Assembly (NCBI GenBank): GCA_050084515.1
Contig: CM114274.1
Span: 25,668,001-25,732,000, forward strand
Direction of reading: 5' to 3'
Length of the DNA: 64,000 bases
Source: Blasia pusilla
Lineage: Eukaryota; Marchantiophyta; Marchantiopsida; Blasiales
Shown here: positions 21,461-34,010 of the stretch, piece by piece
Layout of the letters: every line of letters starts with the position of its first letter
Position numbering within the stretch: position 1 is the stretch's first letter
The notes under the pieces: generated by a model
Seen by the model: only the letters and a program-made list of their open reading frames with translations
Told to the model about the DNA's origin: nothing
Database searches by the model: none
Position numbers and translations under genes: made by a program

Positions 21461-22206
21461 TTTGTTAAAAAGGGACAAATGGTTGGTGATTAAGAAAATG
21501 ATGGGTAATTCAAATTATGGATCACTATTTAGAACCCTTAAGGGATCATGTAATTCATGTTTCAATGTCTATATGTCACCCCATTAAGGTGACAAAAGTA
21601 ATTTTAAAATCTAGTGACATCCTCTCATTAACGTCCATCCCATCCTCTCATCCACTGATAGGACCCGCAAGGGACTATGAAATGCACGTCCCCTATTAAT
21701 AACTTCACTCTCTTTACCAATTTTTAGACCCTCTTAAAATGAAAAAATTATTTTCGAAAGAAGTTTAATGGCACATGTCAAACACAATTTAAGAAAATTT
21801 CATCCTCCTACTGATATACAAATATTAGTTGAGTGCATCAAGCTGGTAACTCCTTGTCTCTACAAGTCTCTACCTTAGAAAGGAGCCATCGGAATCAAAG
21901 CCATGAGATAGTTGGTTGAAAGGAATTAACTTTGGGTGATTGGGTTGCCATATATTTCCTATGATTTGGATCTACATAGGTCCAAGACACGAGCCCAAAA
22001 AAGAATAAAAATTAACAAATGAAAAAATTTCCCGCACCTTCTCAGCCTTTTTTTATTTTTTTCCACTAGCACTATGCCTGTACGGAGGGGTGCATGCAAA
22101 GTGCAGGATGTGCAAGGATGCACGTGGGCTTCTTGTACCCCTCTAGCATGGGTAGGACATCTTCAGGGATTGCATGAGGGACGCGTGTTGGGCAGAGCGC
22201 GTTAAG
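21461..22206. other. Spacer with no gene seen
   Basis: AT-rich sequence to about 22050. From 22072 to 22206 a minus-strand frame runs into the neighbouring hAT element, but it shows no recognisable family and its codons continue through transposon sequence. Confidence 0.45.
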
Positions 22207-22442
22207 CAAGGTTGCACGGAAATGAACAAGTCCGTCCATGGGACGGACTTGTCCTTGGACATGCATAGCCCACACCTGAGCTCTCCAACGCCCGTCGCGT
22301 AGATCCGGGTTGACAGAGCCCGCCCCCACCCCGCCATGCTGCCCCTGCTGCAGGCCTTGCAATGGGTGCGGGCCGCGGGTACCCGAGCCCGCACGGACAT
22401 GGACATGTCCGCCGACACGGACTTTGTACGTGTGCAACCTTG
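22207..22442. mobile_element. hAT-type MITE, 236 bp, with 8-bp target duplication
   Basis: Both ends read CAAGGTTGCAC inward. Flanking 8-mers are GCGTTAAG (22199-22206) and GCATTAAG (22443-22450), differing at one base; 8 bp is the hAT target-site length. The interior is GC-rich. Near the left end lies a 12-bp inverted repeat around ATG (22226-22237 and 22241-22252). It abuts a chromovirus RT fragment at 22443. Confidence 0.85.
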
Positions 22443-22772
22443 GCATTAAGGTCGGGTTGGCAAGGGTGGGGGATCAGGTGCGGGGTGCAAGTGGTGTCAA
22501 ACACCATCTTCAAATGTCGAGCATGCTCCTCTAGTGTTTTTGAATAGATGAGTATGTCATCTATGTAGATGATCACAAACTCATCCGTCTCCTTATGAAA
22601 GATGGAGTTCATCAAAGTGGTGAACGTTGGAGGCGCATTACAAAGACCAAAAGGCATTACCACAAACTCAAACAAACCGTATCTCGTCCTATACGCAGTC
22701 TTCTTTATATCCGCTTCGGCGATCCGAATCTGATAATATCCTGATTTCAGGTCAATCTGGCTGAAATACTTG
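22443..22772 (-). pseudogene. Chromovirus-like reverse transcriptase fragment
   Basis: Minus-strand translation gives the RT core [18 protein letters not shown], then [17 protein letters not shown] and the catalytic YIDD in [12 protein letters not shown], then HLKMVF. After that the family match fades, and the hAT element interrupts the region at 22442. Upstream of about 22772 the match stops. It is a short remnant with no LTRs seen nearby; it could derive from the same family as the 46-48.5 kb element. Confidence 0.88.
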
Positions 22773-25700
22773 GCACATGGCGGGGCTACAGGATTGGGTG
22801 CATGGATGCAGACAAGGTGGGGTCAGATTCCAGGTACAAGCTGTCAAGTCCGCAGGGATATGTCTGTCCTAAGGATGAACATAGGTCCACACAGATGGAC
22901 TTTGTCCATCTACCCCCCACCCCAATCTCACAAAAAAAACTTCTATCATTTTAAAAGCATAGATTATTTTTTCTCTTAAGTGTCTCTAATTACTTTCAAA
23001 TATATCTACAACAAAAATTGAGTTAGTTACAAACTAATATATTGCGCACTAAGTCTTGGTTAAGAGTTAACGTGTATTTCCAAGTTGCTGGATGGAAGAC
23101 ACTATGCCTTTGTTATTTATAATTCTCTAAAGATCTTAACAAGTATGTGGGCATTACTCTATAATTATAAAATTAGTAGATTGGGTAATTCTTCTCCTAT
23201 AATAAGTGTTCATATGCTAATTCAAAATTTTTTAAGAGTAACTTAAAGGATTGTCCTATTATATTGGGTAATTAAATTCGTTTAATCTTTGCAGTGGTGA
23301 AAATATGCAAGCAAATGATTTGACTATAAGTTAGAGTCCAAATATGTCCATGATTTCTTATCGTTCTTAAATTTTGTTATTGTTAGAATTGTAGGAGGGA
23401 TTCCATAACCTTGATCTTCAAATTAAATCTTAGATTATTTTTGAACCTTTCATGAACTTCAAAACTTAGGAGATGAGGTCATAAAAGTGTGCTCAAGTAA
23501 AATATATGTTCTCCATTAGGCATGATACAAGTTCATAGTAACTACATATTGATGGCAAATAAACGTGATGCGATAGATAGTGTTGTTATGAGTTGCATAT
23601 CTTACAAAAAATTAGCTCCATGGATTAAAGAAGAAGTAAATGGGAAAGCCAATACAATTTTTGAAAGAATTTTAATAGTTTAGTTGGATGGATTTGTCAA
23701 AAACTTCCCTAAAAATAGCAATCCAAGTAAACATCTTGAACAAAATAGATGGACATGCAGGAAACAAAAATAGAAATGAATTTATAATATTAATGTGGAA
23801 ATAACAAAATAATTTGATTCAATACACAAGGATAATCACTACTATATTTGCAGTGAGTTTATGAGTCACGAGAGTTTTAGTAGAATTGCAATTTACTTGC
23901 AAACTTGAGAAATGGACTCACAAATTATGACTGTAATGCGGCTCAAAAGTTTGGTTTTCTTACATTTGCAAGTCAATTGCAATTCTAGTGGCAAAATGCT
24001 TGCAAGATGATTGTAAATGACTCGTAACTTTTTTGCAACTTTTGCAGGTCATTTGAGGGTAATTGCGAGTCCAAGTATTAACAAAATAAAAAAATAGATT
24101 ACAACTCACTCGCTCATAGTCTGAAAAAAGTCTTTCATAAATCCGTTGCAAAAAAGTTGCAAAAGAGCAAGTATAAGTAGTGGTTAAAGAAGTAGCTACT
24201 TTTTGCTTATTTTCACTTAATTTGGATTCATTCTTGGGTCTCTAAACCAGTTTTTCAAGAGGTATATTGCTCCTTCCAATTTTTCTTAAGGATTGCAATT
24301 TTTTCCCTCCTTCATTTCTTATAGTTTAGAACAAATAATTTTTGGAAAAAAAACACGTAATAGCATTCACTTATCTATATGTTCTTCAACATTAAAAAAA
24401 TTCCTACACATAAAAATCTCAAGAATTTACTCCACCATAGATAAAAAATTAGTTGCAAAGTGAGGAGAAGAGTCTCAAAGAGTTAGAAGGAAAATAGGAA
24501 ATGGAAGAGATTAGAGGCGAAAGGGAATTTATGATCAAGATTTTATTGTTTGCGACTACATTCATGAGTTTTCTATATTGGAGTAATTTTTCTGCGTTAT
24601 ACGAGTCTTTTGTGAGTGTTATGCAATTCATTTGCAATGCCAATACTTACATGTTGCTATCATAGTATATTTTACATGATAGCAAAATATACTATGGTAA
24701 GACTAGCTAAAGGTTTCTTATGAAGAAGTGAAACTATAAACATATGTAAGTGTATATATATCTATTTGAGACAAAATTTCAAGAGGAAAATTCTAATCTC
24801 TGAAAATTTCCTTATTTCTTCTTTGGAATCTAGCTTGAAGATTGCGTGATCTTAGACTACAAGTAAGTAAAAGAAACTTAAATCATATTAGTCGGTAAGA
24901 AGTAAGTTAAACTATTATTTTGAGATTAATATAAATTGGCCAACTAAGAAGAAAGTTGAAACATATAGAAAGTGACGAAAATAATTGGGAAACCTTTCAA
25001 AATCAAGGACTAGGAAAGCAAGTGTAACCATCTTTTATTAGTCATGGTTAAGTTAGAGTATGCCATGTAGCGCATAAGTGGGATTGAACCAACCAAAAAT
25101 AAAAAAGATAAACAACATGAGATAAAGATGAGAGTAGAATCATAGGTTGGTAAAAATTAATATAAGAATGAATTTTTTAATTAAATTTAAATTTAAATAT
25201 CAATATCTCGTTATCAATTTTAATTTTCAAATTTAAGATATTAACATTAGATTTTAATATGAGAATAATAAAGAATATGACTTATTATATGAGGGGGACT
25301 TCAAAACAATTTTTGTGCGTGGGATTTTTTGTTATTGCATCAAAATATTTTAAAATCAAAATTAAAGATATCTACAAATTCTTCCTTATGGACTTTAATT
25401 TTCTGTTAAAATATTTTTAATTAAATAAAAATCTCTTTTTAATTTCAATTTGAGAATAATAGTGAACACTAGGGAAAATTCTGAAGATTTCATGAATATT
25501 TAAAATAAAAAAAAATCTTTGAAAATTTCAATTTATTTTATTCTTTAAATGCTATTGTCATTGTGCTCCTCAAGCCTATAGAAAATAAAAAATATATTCG
25601 AAATACTTTAGATTCCTTAGCTTAGTAAAGCATGAAAGACATCCAAAGATTTTAACTTATTTTGAAGGCTCTACCATAAGTGATTAAGGGAACACAACAT

Positions 25701-25920
25701 AGCAAGAAAATATATTTAGTTAATAGAATTGATGTACGTGTTCTTAAATTTTCATTTTTTTTAAAGGGTAAAATTTAAAATTATTTCAAGATGCAAAAGA
25801 ATTAAGGAGAAGGCATGAAAAAAAAGTGGAAATAATATAATTTTTTTATGATTACATGAAAAAACTAAAAATTGCTATATATTGATTTAGGCATTCCTTA
25901 GGAACTTTCCAATTAAATTA
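22773..25920. other. AT-rich spacer, no gene seen
   Basis: Strongly AT-rich with scattered short frames only. Around 23,860-24,170 a stretch is enriched in TTGCAA-type words on both strands, possibly an old inverted or tandem repeat. Confidence 0.5.
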
Positions 25921-25927
25921 AAAGTTC

Positions 25928-26145
25928 TCTTATTTATATTATTATTGGAGAGTGCCTTCTTGATTTGTAAACACCTCTCTGTTTGACACGTGGCAACCGG
26001 GCAATAGAAAATGTTTCACATGCCACGGACAACAAGAAAATTTAAATTTGTGTGCAACATCATTAGTCCCTTCATGGGCTATACACTAGCAAAAACTCTT
26101 CAAACCCTTTTCTATTTTTAGTGCATCGCACGGGCACCTTTCAAG
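25928..26145 (+). mobile_element. Non-autonomous Helitron copy (degenerate ends)
   Basis: Matches the copies at 14266 and 44736 through GGAGAGTGCCTTCTTGATTT, CCTCTCTGTTTGACACGTGG and GTGCATCGCACGGGCACC. The 3' terminus is CAAG rather than CTAG, and the 5' terminus has a short insertion, so the exact ends are uncertain. Confidence 0.7.
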
Positions 26146-27083
26146 TATGGTCTTATTTTAATTGCTATATTTTAAAAGATTTTTTTTTTTTGCATTCTTT
26201 TGTTTTGCATGGCCTTCCGTTTTATTAAGAGCATGAGAGAATTTATTAGGGTGTTGGAGGTATTTTTAAACCTTGATGTATGCATATTTTTTCACATCTA
26301 TGGTTTCTCTCTTTACAATAAAGTATAAATTCTTCTATTTACTTAGAAGAACAAAATGAAAAGAAACCTATAAACAAGATTTTAAGAAGACATTATTTTG
26401 GCTATTCTAAAACTAAATAATAATGTAAGCTTGAAAAGATGTTCTAAACATCAATAGATACACTTGTTTTAAATTGAGTAGAATAATTAAAATTTAGTGT
26501 AATTTCAAAGAAGACCCTATTATCTATCCATTATTTATTTAATGCATGGATTTATGTTTTGTAAGGGATTTTGGTTAGTTTAATTATTGCTTTAGTCGTT
26601 TTTTTTAAAAAAATTTAATTATCATTTTTTCCTTTATTAATTTTTGAATAACTAAGTTATTGTTTGTGAAGGAGCCCATAACTTTGAAGTAAGAAATGAG
26701 AACTTGTCCATTTTATCCAATATCTTTTTCCAAAATATCGTTTAAGTGTCCATCGCAACCAAGGTTGGAAAAAAAATACAAACACTCTCATCCTTTTGAG
26801 GAAAGCCTTTGAAAATTAATCTTCTTCCTCTCTTCCATTGCTCAATATTCCCAACATTACACAATGCAAATAGCACGAAAATCAATTTACCATTATGTTA
26901 CACAAACTAGACGTGATTAAATTCTCAAGTTTTTTTTATGTCAAACATATTCATAATTTTACACATAGTAGAGGTAATTAAACATCTCAAATTTTAGGTG
27001 TTATACTATACAATATCAACACTACGAGAACTCTTATCCATTCTCTCATGGTTATGTCTAAAGATCAAGTCCTAATCTAGCTA
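26146..27083. other. AT-rich spacer, no gene seen
   Basis: AT-rich DNA with short random frames only. Confidence 0.5.
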
Positions 27084-27372
27084 CATGGTTGCAAAAAAAT
27101 GAACAAAGCCCGTTCCTAGGACATACAAGTTTGGACATGGGCATGCATTGCAAAAGATCAGGCCCACACTTATAGTTATGGTGGAGGGCAGGACAAGGAT
27201 GGGCAGGGCATTAAGAATGGAGGGAATGAGGTGGGAGGAGGAAGAAACAATACACTGGGGATCACAAAGGAAAGGGCGAGGGAGGATGAGAAAGAAGAGG
27301 GAGACGAGGCCCACATGGACAAGTCCTTCTATAGCTCAGATGTAAGTCCACGGACATGGACTTTGTCTATCA
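27084..27372. mobile_element. Probable hAT-type MITE, diverged
   Basis: Starts CATGGTTGC and contains the family interior (GGACAAGTCC, CACGGACATGGACTTTGT near 27350). A clear target duplication was not found, and the purine-rich middle (27180-27310) differs from other copies. The right end is approximate. Confidence 0.5.
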
Positions 27373-28771
27373 CGTGACACTATTTGCATCCTATCAACGT
27401 CCCAACATTCTCGGCCAGTTAATGCATTCCTCAAATCAGATGGTTCTATAAATTGACTTGATGATAGATCCTCCATATCTAAATTTGAAGGTGGATAAAA
27501 AATGAAACTACCTCTCTACGAATATCCAACCCATCTTTGTCTACACATTTGTCAAATTCCTCCTTGACTTCGATGGAGAATTGTCTTCCTTTGGCAAGTA
27601 GGTAGATATACATTTCACAGTTCAACCTTCCTCCTTTGCTCTTTTCCAATATTTACATAGCGAGATGTTATGTCCTCTCAAGTATGTTTCATCTATGGAT
27701 CACATGAATGCAAGGGGATGTTAAACTTCTCATCATCCCACGCCCTTTGTAATATCAAAGTATGGATAAAAGTATCAAATCGTCCATGATGTTCTAAGAA
27801 ATTTTTCTTCAGTTATAGGAACGAGAGTAGAGGGTCACTTATTGGAACTACAAGTGGTAGTCCCAATGGACTTATGCCTAGAATCTTGTCCTCTGGCACG
27901 CGTGAAGGACTCGCGCTTGGAACATGAGCCGATCAATTGACAACAACCTCCATGATGGCCTCCAATGTAGGACCCTCTACATGTACCTGAGATTGTAACT
28001 CAACAAGAATAAGTGATGGTTCAATAATAGGATTATCCATATTTTGAGATTTGATAATCTCAGATCATGGAACCCAACAAAACCACTAGAGTATCTTGCT
28101 TATGTCTCGTGGGAATACACGTAGAATCCATATATGATTATGGAATACAAAGTGAAAGAAATGTTTGGTTCCTACGAATAATGCAAAAGCAAACTATTAA
28201 ATGCATGAATCACAAGGAAGCTTGATTCAAACCATCCTTTGACAAAGTGTTTACTTCTCTTTTGGTTTAATGTTATTTATGGACACATGACTTTGACCGA
28301 TCTTATAAGATACTTGTATCTCCAAACAACATGAATTATTTTTCCATGATAGTACTCTTGTGATTCGCATCGTAATGCATATGGATAATGTACATTCAAT
28401 CTAATAACACCAAAAATTTACAAAAATTATTCTTCCTTTATAAAAAGTTAGATATATGTTCAACCTAAGTTAACCACCTAACATCTACTACATATTGGTC
28501 CTAGGATGGATCGAAAAAAAATGTACCATTCACAATAGTGGTAGAATTGGTGGTCTCGTTGAGAACACTAGATATATTGGTCTTTGCCTCTACAAGCCTA
28601 ATATGTCCCCTTGACCCTCGCCCCTATTGTTAGATTGACCATCTTCTTAATCTGGTAATTCAGTTAATTGTCCATAAATGTATCCCTAATATAGTCTTAA
28701 ACTCCCAATTTTTCATGAAGCACGAGATATGCAAAATTGTAAAAATTATTTAACATCTTAAATAAGATAAC
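27373..28771. other. Spacer, probable old transposon sequence
   Basis: Intermediate base composition with broken frames on the minus strand (for example WDDEKFNIPLHSCDP near 27700) that look like a decayed transposon protein, but no family could be recognised. Confidence 0.35.
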
Positions 28772-28779
28772 CCTATGAG

Positions 28780-29060
28780 CAAGTTTGCACATAAATGGAC
28801 AAATGCGTCCCACAGCCTGCCGCGTAGACCCGGGATGATGGAGCACAAACTCATTGTGAGGCCTACAAACAGGCCCATAGGGTGGGTTGAGACCCACATG
28901 CCTTGAGCGGGTGCGGGTCTGGTTGTGGGCCCATTGCGGGCCCCGCAATGGGTGCGGGCTCCGTCAACCCGGGTCTACGTTGCGGGCTTTGTGGCAAGCT
29001 TGGGTGCAGGCTGCGGGTAGCAGGGCCCGCACGAGCATATACGTCCATAGGACAAACATG
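28780..29060. mobile_element. hAT-type MITE, 281 bp, with 8-bp target duplication
   Basis: Flanked by exact CCTATGAG at 28772-28779 and 29061-29068. Starts CAAGTTTGCAC and has the GC-rich interior of the family, with repeated GTGCGGGCT and GGGCCCGC words. Confidence 0.85.
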
Positions 29061-29361
29061 CCTATGAGAATATGCTTCAAAAAACTTCATGAATGTTTGA
29101 TATTTCGATATAGTAAGCTTTCAAATGCATGAAATGATGCTTCGTAAATTCCGGATCTACGTGTGAACCAAGATTGGGTTACGAATGAGGGTATGGAATG
29201 GAACCAACGGGCCATCCTTGCTCAAATGTCTACCCAAACCCGAGATCGGTAGTCCCAACTAACAATAGAGCGTGTCGAAGGTTGGAAGAGGGATTTCTGG
29301 TGGACGAAAAATCTCGACCAAGATAGTATGACAATAAATTCTTTGGTATGTAGATCTCCAT

Positions 29362-30083
29362 TGTCACGTCTTTTAGGATAAATCGGTGAGATCTAGTAGA
29401 GCTCCTTCACGAGTATTGGAGGACAAAATGAAGAGGTTGAGGATGACCTGTTAAGGCCCTGAAAAACCTAAGAGAGCAGGTTTCCCTTCGTTTCGGCTCA
29501 TTTGGAGCCATATTGAGGAACTTACTATTTTAGGTAAGTATCATTTTGAGTATATGGTTGACTTTGTATTTTTGGTAAGTGGCCCTTGACCTCCTACATC
29601 AGGTCAAGAGCTAAGGAGGTGACTTGGGAGCATACTTTACTATGGAGAGAGCTTGGGAGAGGGAAGCGGTGTACCTCAAGGAGAGAGAGTTTGAGAGCTC
29701 ATTCTCTCTTTATTGAACCTCTTGGCACGAGGCGGCCAAGCTATGGTCCCTTGCCTTGTGAATGTAATCCAAGCCTCTCATTAGGAGAGTGGGTTTGGTT
29801 TGGCATTGAGAGAGACATGTGAGAGTGTACATATGTGAGAACTATGGTGTTGTGAGAGAGATTGAATCTTATTTTATTGGAGATATTTTGGTACTTCTTG
29901 TCTCGTTGTTTGGATGACATGAGTTAGCATGGGATCGTGCGTGTTTGTGTGTGTTCGGTGACAACGATGTATGTTGTGTAGCGATGTGTATGCACACGAC
30001 ACCATGCATCCTGGATGGTTATGCAAGAGTCTCGAGAAGGGTAAAAGAAATGTTAGCCCTTCTCGTCATGAACACCTTACAAT
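29362..30083 (+). mobile_element. Isolated LTR related to the DNMT-gypsy LTR
   Basis: Starts TGTCACGTCTTTTAGGATAA at 29362 and aligns for about 300 bp with the 5' LTR of the 950-9955 element (for example CTCCTACATCAGGTCAAGAG and GAGGATGACCTGTT). Further on (about 29,900) it resembles the LTR at 46022-47095 (CATGAGTTAG), showing that the LTR families are related. The right end is uncertain; a TGACA at 29959-29963 is one candidate terminus. A hAT element starts at 30084. Confidence 0.6.
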
Positions 30084-30771
30084 TAGGGTTGCACGTGGAC
30101 AAAGTCTATGTCTGCGGACTTGTGTCTATCCTAGGAACGAATATGTCTATGAGGGCACGACCCCCCACATCCCGTATCCGAGCCCGCCCTGCCTGCACTT
30201 GATCTTGGCCCGCTTTGGGCGTGCGTCAAGCCATTCGGCCTGCGCAAGAGGCCTCATTGAGCCCACACAAGAGGGATGTGGGCAAGACCCTTATTTTCAA
30301 TTAAAAATATTATTATTTTACATATAAAATTAAAAAAGAAAAAAATTTCCCACTTGGATCTTGTGCGGGCCCACTTTCATGGCCATTTTTTATTGTTATT
30401 TTTTGATTGATTTTTTAATCTTTTTTAATTCTTAAAATAAATTCAATTTTTTTGGCCTTCCTCCAACCTATGCAGGTCGTGCGGGACCATATCTAGCTCT
30501 AGTAGGAGGGATGCGGGCCGGACGTAGGAGAGGTGCAAGCCGAACACGTCGACACAGGCTAGGGACAAGACACACACAGGCTGATTGTTAGGAGGGCGCA
30601 GGCCAAACACGCCGACACATGCTCGGGCCATGAGTGACGCACCCTGATCGTGGGCTAGGGGTGGGCTGATCGAGGGCGGGGATTGCGGTAGGGATGCGGG
30701 CCACAATGCGAGAACGGGTACGGGATGGTATGTCTACAAATATTTGCACAAGTCCGTTTAGTACAACCATA
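30084..30771. mobile_element. Longer hAT-type non-autonomous element, 688 bp
   Basis: Ends are TAGGGTTGCAC and, inverted, TATGGTTGTAC. Flanking 8-mers are CTTACAAT (30076-30083) and CTTACAAA (30772-30779), one mismatch. The interior has GC-rich arms and an AT-rich centre (about 30300-30450). No transposase frame is visible. Confidence 0.7.
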
Positions 30772-30818
30772 CTTACAAAGGTCAAACTAAGGATTACATA
30801 GCCAAACTCTAGTGATAG

Positions 30819-30860
30819 TGGAGAGGATGGAGGTGATAATTATCACCTCCATCCTCTCCA
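30819..30860. repeat. 42-bp perfect palindrome
   Basis: Two adjacent 21-base arms (30819-30839 and 30840-30860) are exact reverse complements with no spacer. They contain GGAGAGGATGGAGGTGATAA and its complement. Confidence 0.95.
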
Positions 30861-31002
30861 ATGTCTTTTGGAGATTTGCACCATTTGACATAGGGAATAG
30901 AAGAGAAATACTACTCAAAATAGGAAGGGTAGCAACAAGACGAATAATTCCAACATGCTCCTTATGCCATGCAACCATCTCCCTCTTCAACTCACATAAC
31001 CC

Positions 31003-31312
31003 CAAGGTTGCACGAAAACGGAAAAATCCGTCCATGGGAAGGACACGCTGCCTTGGTACTCGCGGCCCGCATCCAAGCCTGCCCTTGAGGCTATTGCGCC
31101 CATAATGTAGAACCGGGTGGCCAAGCCTGCACCGATTTTGTGGCCCATGGGCTAGTGCAAGTTACATGCGGGCCAAAAAACTAGTGTGAGCTTGGCCAAC
31201 CCAGGTCTATGCTACGGGCTCAACGGCCTCAAGGGTTGGCTCGGATATGGATTGCGATTACTCGGACTCACACGGACATGGACATGTCCGCGGACACAAA
31301 ATTTTTCTAAGT
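31003..31312. mobile_element. hAT-type MITE, about 310 bp
   Basis: Starts CAAGGTTGCACG and shares the TCCGTCCATGGGA subterminal motif. Candidate target duplication CATAACCC (30995-31002) and GATAACCC (31313-31320). The right terminal repeat is eroded, so the right end rests on the flanking 8-mer. Confidence 0.65.
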
Positions 31313-31320
31313 GATAACCC

Positions 31321-33396
31321 AAATCCAAGCTCTACATCTCTATTTCGTCATCTCCAATCCTTAAACACCTTCACATCATATGTATGAGAATGAATCTCCC
31401 ATCATGTGTATAAGTTTCAGCCTCAAGAACTTGCCCCAAAAAATAACACCTCCAACCCCCTCGACAATAAAAATGATTCCTTATATTCACTCTTTCTAAT
31501 TATTCTATAAACTCCAAGAAATGAATAGTATTCTCGCTCATAGGCCCCATGATATATTTGGAAATTTGACCTGGTTCAACGAATAATTTTTTCTTTTGGG
31601 AAAAAAACCATAGTTCCCAGTTTCGAGCTTTATCAACAAAAAATTTCCGTGTAATCAGGTTGAGGAATAAAGTCATCAATCTATCTTTAGAGTTCAATTC
31701 AATCCATCTTGTACAATTCTCTTGCTCAACCCACTACAAAAATGTACTTCCCTTAGCCAACGTATCTTAGTAGACCATCTGCCAATGATTTTTATCCCAT
31801 CAATGGTTTTGGCTATCTCCACTAACTTCCTCACAACATTCTCAACCCCATCTTGGGTTGCTTGGGTGTATTATTTGTCTATGACCAAAGTCCTATGAAA
31901 ATCTAGCATTACCCACAAACATATCCACTCATGTTGAAATTTGGGCTTTGCGTTGGCAAATGCCCTTCCTCTCATTTCTCCCAATCCTTTGCCTCTTACT
32001 CTAACTCTTCCCTACATGGTAAGGGGTTGATTTTTGACTCTCCATATTTCACCTTCATCGTTTGAAGATTCTCTAATGCTGCCTCACTGAAATAAAAAAT
32101 TCTTTTGGGTAGTTTTAGGCGTTGTCCGGCACGTGTGAGCCAACCCTCCGACACACATCGCCTTGGTCATCAACACCCAACGTTTCCGGTGCCAAAAATT
32201 TGGGATGTGCTAAGCCTTGATGACAATGCCACATCCTGCATCCCTTAGAAAATTATTGATTTAGTATGCTTTTAAAATATTGGATTACGTTTAGATCTCT
32301 AAATAGGGTAAATGTACATTGACGATACCATATGGTCAATGTTCGTACCTTATATTTTTTCCATAAGATTAATTTTAGTACTATTAAGCCACTATCTATA
32401 TGAGGAGTACCATGTTGTTTATGATTTTTTAGTAATAGTTTGACACATTCTTCCTAAGTTTTTATAATCAAAAGCGTATTTTTTATTTGCAAACTTGGAA
32501 GAAATAAAATGTGACTTGTTTTTTTACTAATTAATGTCATAAAATTTCCTGAATTTTCAATTACATGCCTTCAAAATTAATTCCAAACTTTGTGTAGGTT
32601 GTTAATTAATTATTAAGCTTGCTCATTTTAATGAGTTCTTTTCATCCTTTTCTAGGGTTTACTACTTTGTATATGTAGATATTTTTGTATTTCTTTTAGC
32701 AATATATCAATATGGAATAATCTAAATTCTTACTTTATGGTATTTTTAGTTATATTGGTTTTCTCTCCAATGCCCACGTAGGATGTAAGACATTTTTCTT
32801 GTATGGATTATTTGCCTTGTTTTGTTTTTCCCTATTTCCAAGTTTGGAGGTAGGGTTGCAACTTGCATGTAGATCCTTGATTATCCGATCCTTTCCAAAG
32901 GGTTTTTTTTTTTCTTATATATAGGGTTTAAATTTATTTCATTTTGTAATATATTGATATTTAGTTCAGCATATTCTTATTTAATTATTTTCTCGTCATC
33001 GGGGCGTAGGGTCTGCTACATTTTTCTTGTGGCCACTATCCGGAGATTCTAAATTCTTACTTTATGGTAATTTTAGTTATATGGTAGTTTTCTCTCCATT
33101 TCCCATGTAGGATGTAAGACATTTTTCTTGTATGCATTATTTGGCTTGTTTTGTTTCTCCCTCTTTCCAATTGGGCAGGAAGAGTTGCAAAAGGATCCTA
33201 TTCTGATCCGATCATTTCCTAGGGTGAGTCCCTTGTGATACGTAACCTTTTTTGGCACGTCGTTCCACAATATATCAACTTAAAACTTTTTCATTTATAT
33301 GTTTGTAGACATTTATATATTTGGTAATTAGAATAAGCCGATTTCTTACTTTATTCTTATCAAGCAAACTATGCCAACAATAAGAGGAGACTATTT
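31321..33396. other. Spacer with a local direct duplication
   Basis: No gene is supported. A minus-strand frame at 31697-31500 (65 codons) is unassigned. A stretch of about 125 bp beginning TCTAAATTCTTACTTTATGG at 32721 is repeated at 33048, offset 327 bp, with the shared word GTAGGATGTAAGACATTTTT. Confidence 0.55.
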
Positions 33397-33447
33397 TATA
33401 TTTGCACATGACAACTCTCATATGGAGAGTTGTTATGTGCAAATATA
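33397..33447. repeat. 51-nt hairpin with 23-bp arms
   Basis: Arms 33397-33419 and 33425-33447 are reverse complements with one mismatch and a 5-nt loop (ATATG). This is the length of a short precursor-like hairpin or the core of a MITE; no further flanking complementarity was noticed. Confidence 0.9.
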
Positions 33448-33944
33448 GAGCAACTTCCTACATTTTGGTATCTTTGATTGTTGGCGTGTTTTACTTGATG
33501 AGAATCTTGAGAGGAATAGCACTCTTTTTTTGGGTTATTCATGGCCATGTGTTTATCTTTAAGCCCAAGCTGGCTTTGATAAGATCTACTAAGTTGTATG
33601 TGCATAGCGCGGGACTATACCATAGATTTTCCTAAGGAATATTATGTTCTCCTCTAATCTTAGTTTCCCTTATTTTTAACTTGGACTCCTCGTTTTAAAA
33701 TTCCACGTGTCAACAACATAGAAGTCCTCAAGGAATCTATATAATAATTGGAAGATGCATTTTTCTTACCCCTCATATTGACATTTATCATTGAATTTTT
33801 TCAAAAATATTTGATCACCTCAAATAGGAAGAGGTCAAAGGAAGAGAGATTGGTGAGAAGAGTGACTATTTAAGTTAAATATGGATCGGTACACTGCACG
33901 GTCCTCACGGGTCTAATTTTTCTATAAAGGAAGGATTTACACCC

Positions 33945-34010
33945 TCACACATCAGTTGAGTTTATCAAAACACACCTTCACACATCAATCGAGTTCATCA
34001 AAACGCACCT
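33945..34010 (+). repeat. Two-copy tandem repeat, 33-bp unit
   Basis: Units starting TCACACATCA at 33945 and 33978 share CGAGTT or TGAGTT and ATCAAAACRCACCT, with a few substitutions between copies. Confidence 0.85.

Noticed and set aside
22072-22534. Overlapping ORFs on both strands (Pro/Gly/Arg-rich)
   Set aside because: They run through the GC-rich core of a hAT MITE and carry its repeats, not a protein family.
28697-29132. ORFs on both strands around 28.7-29.1 kb
   Set aside because: Explained by the GC-rich hAT MITE at 28780-29060.
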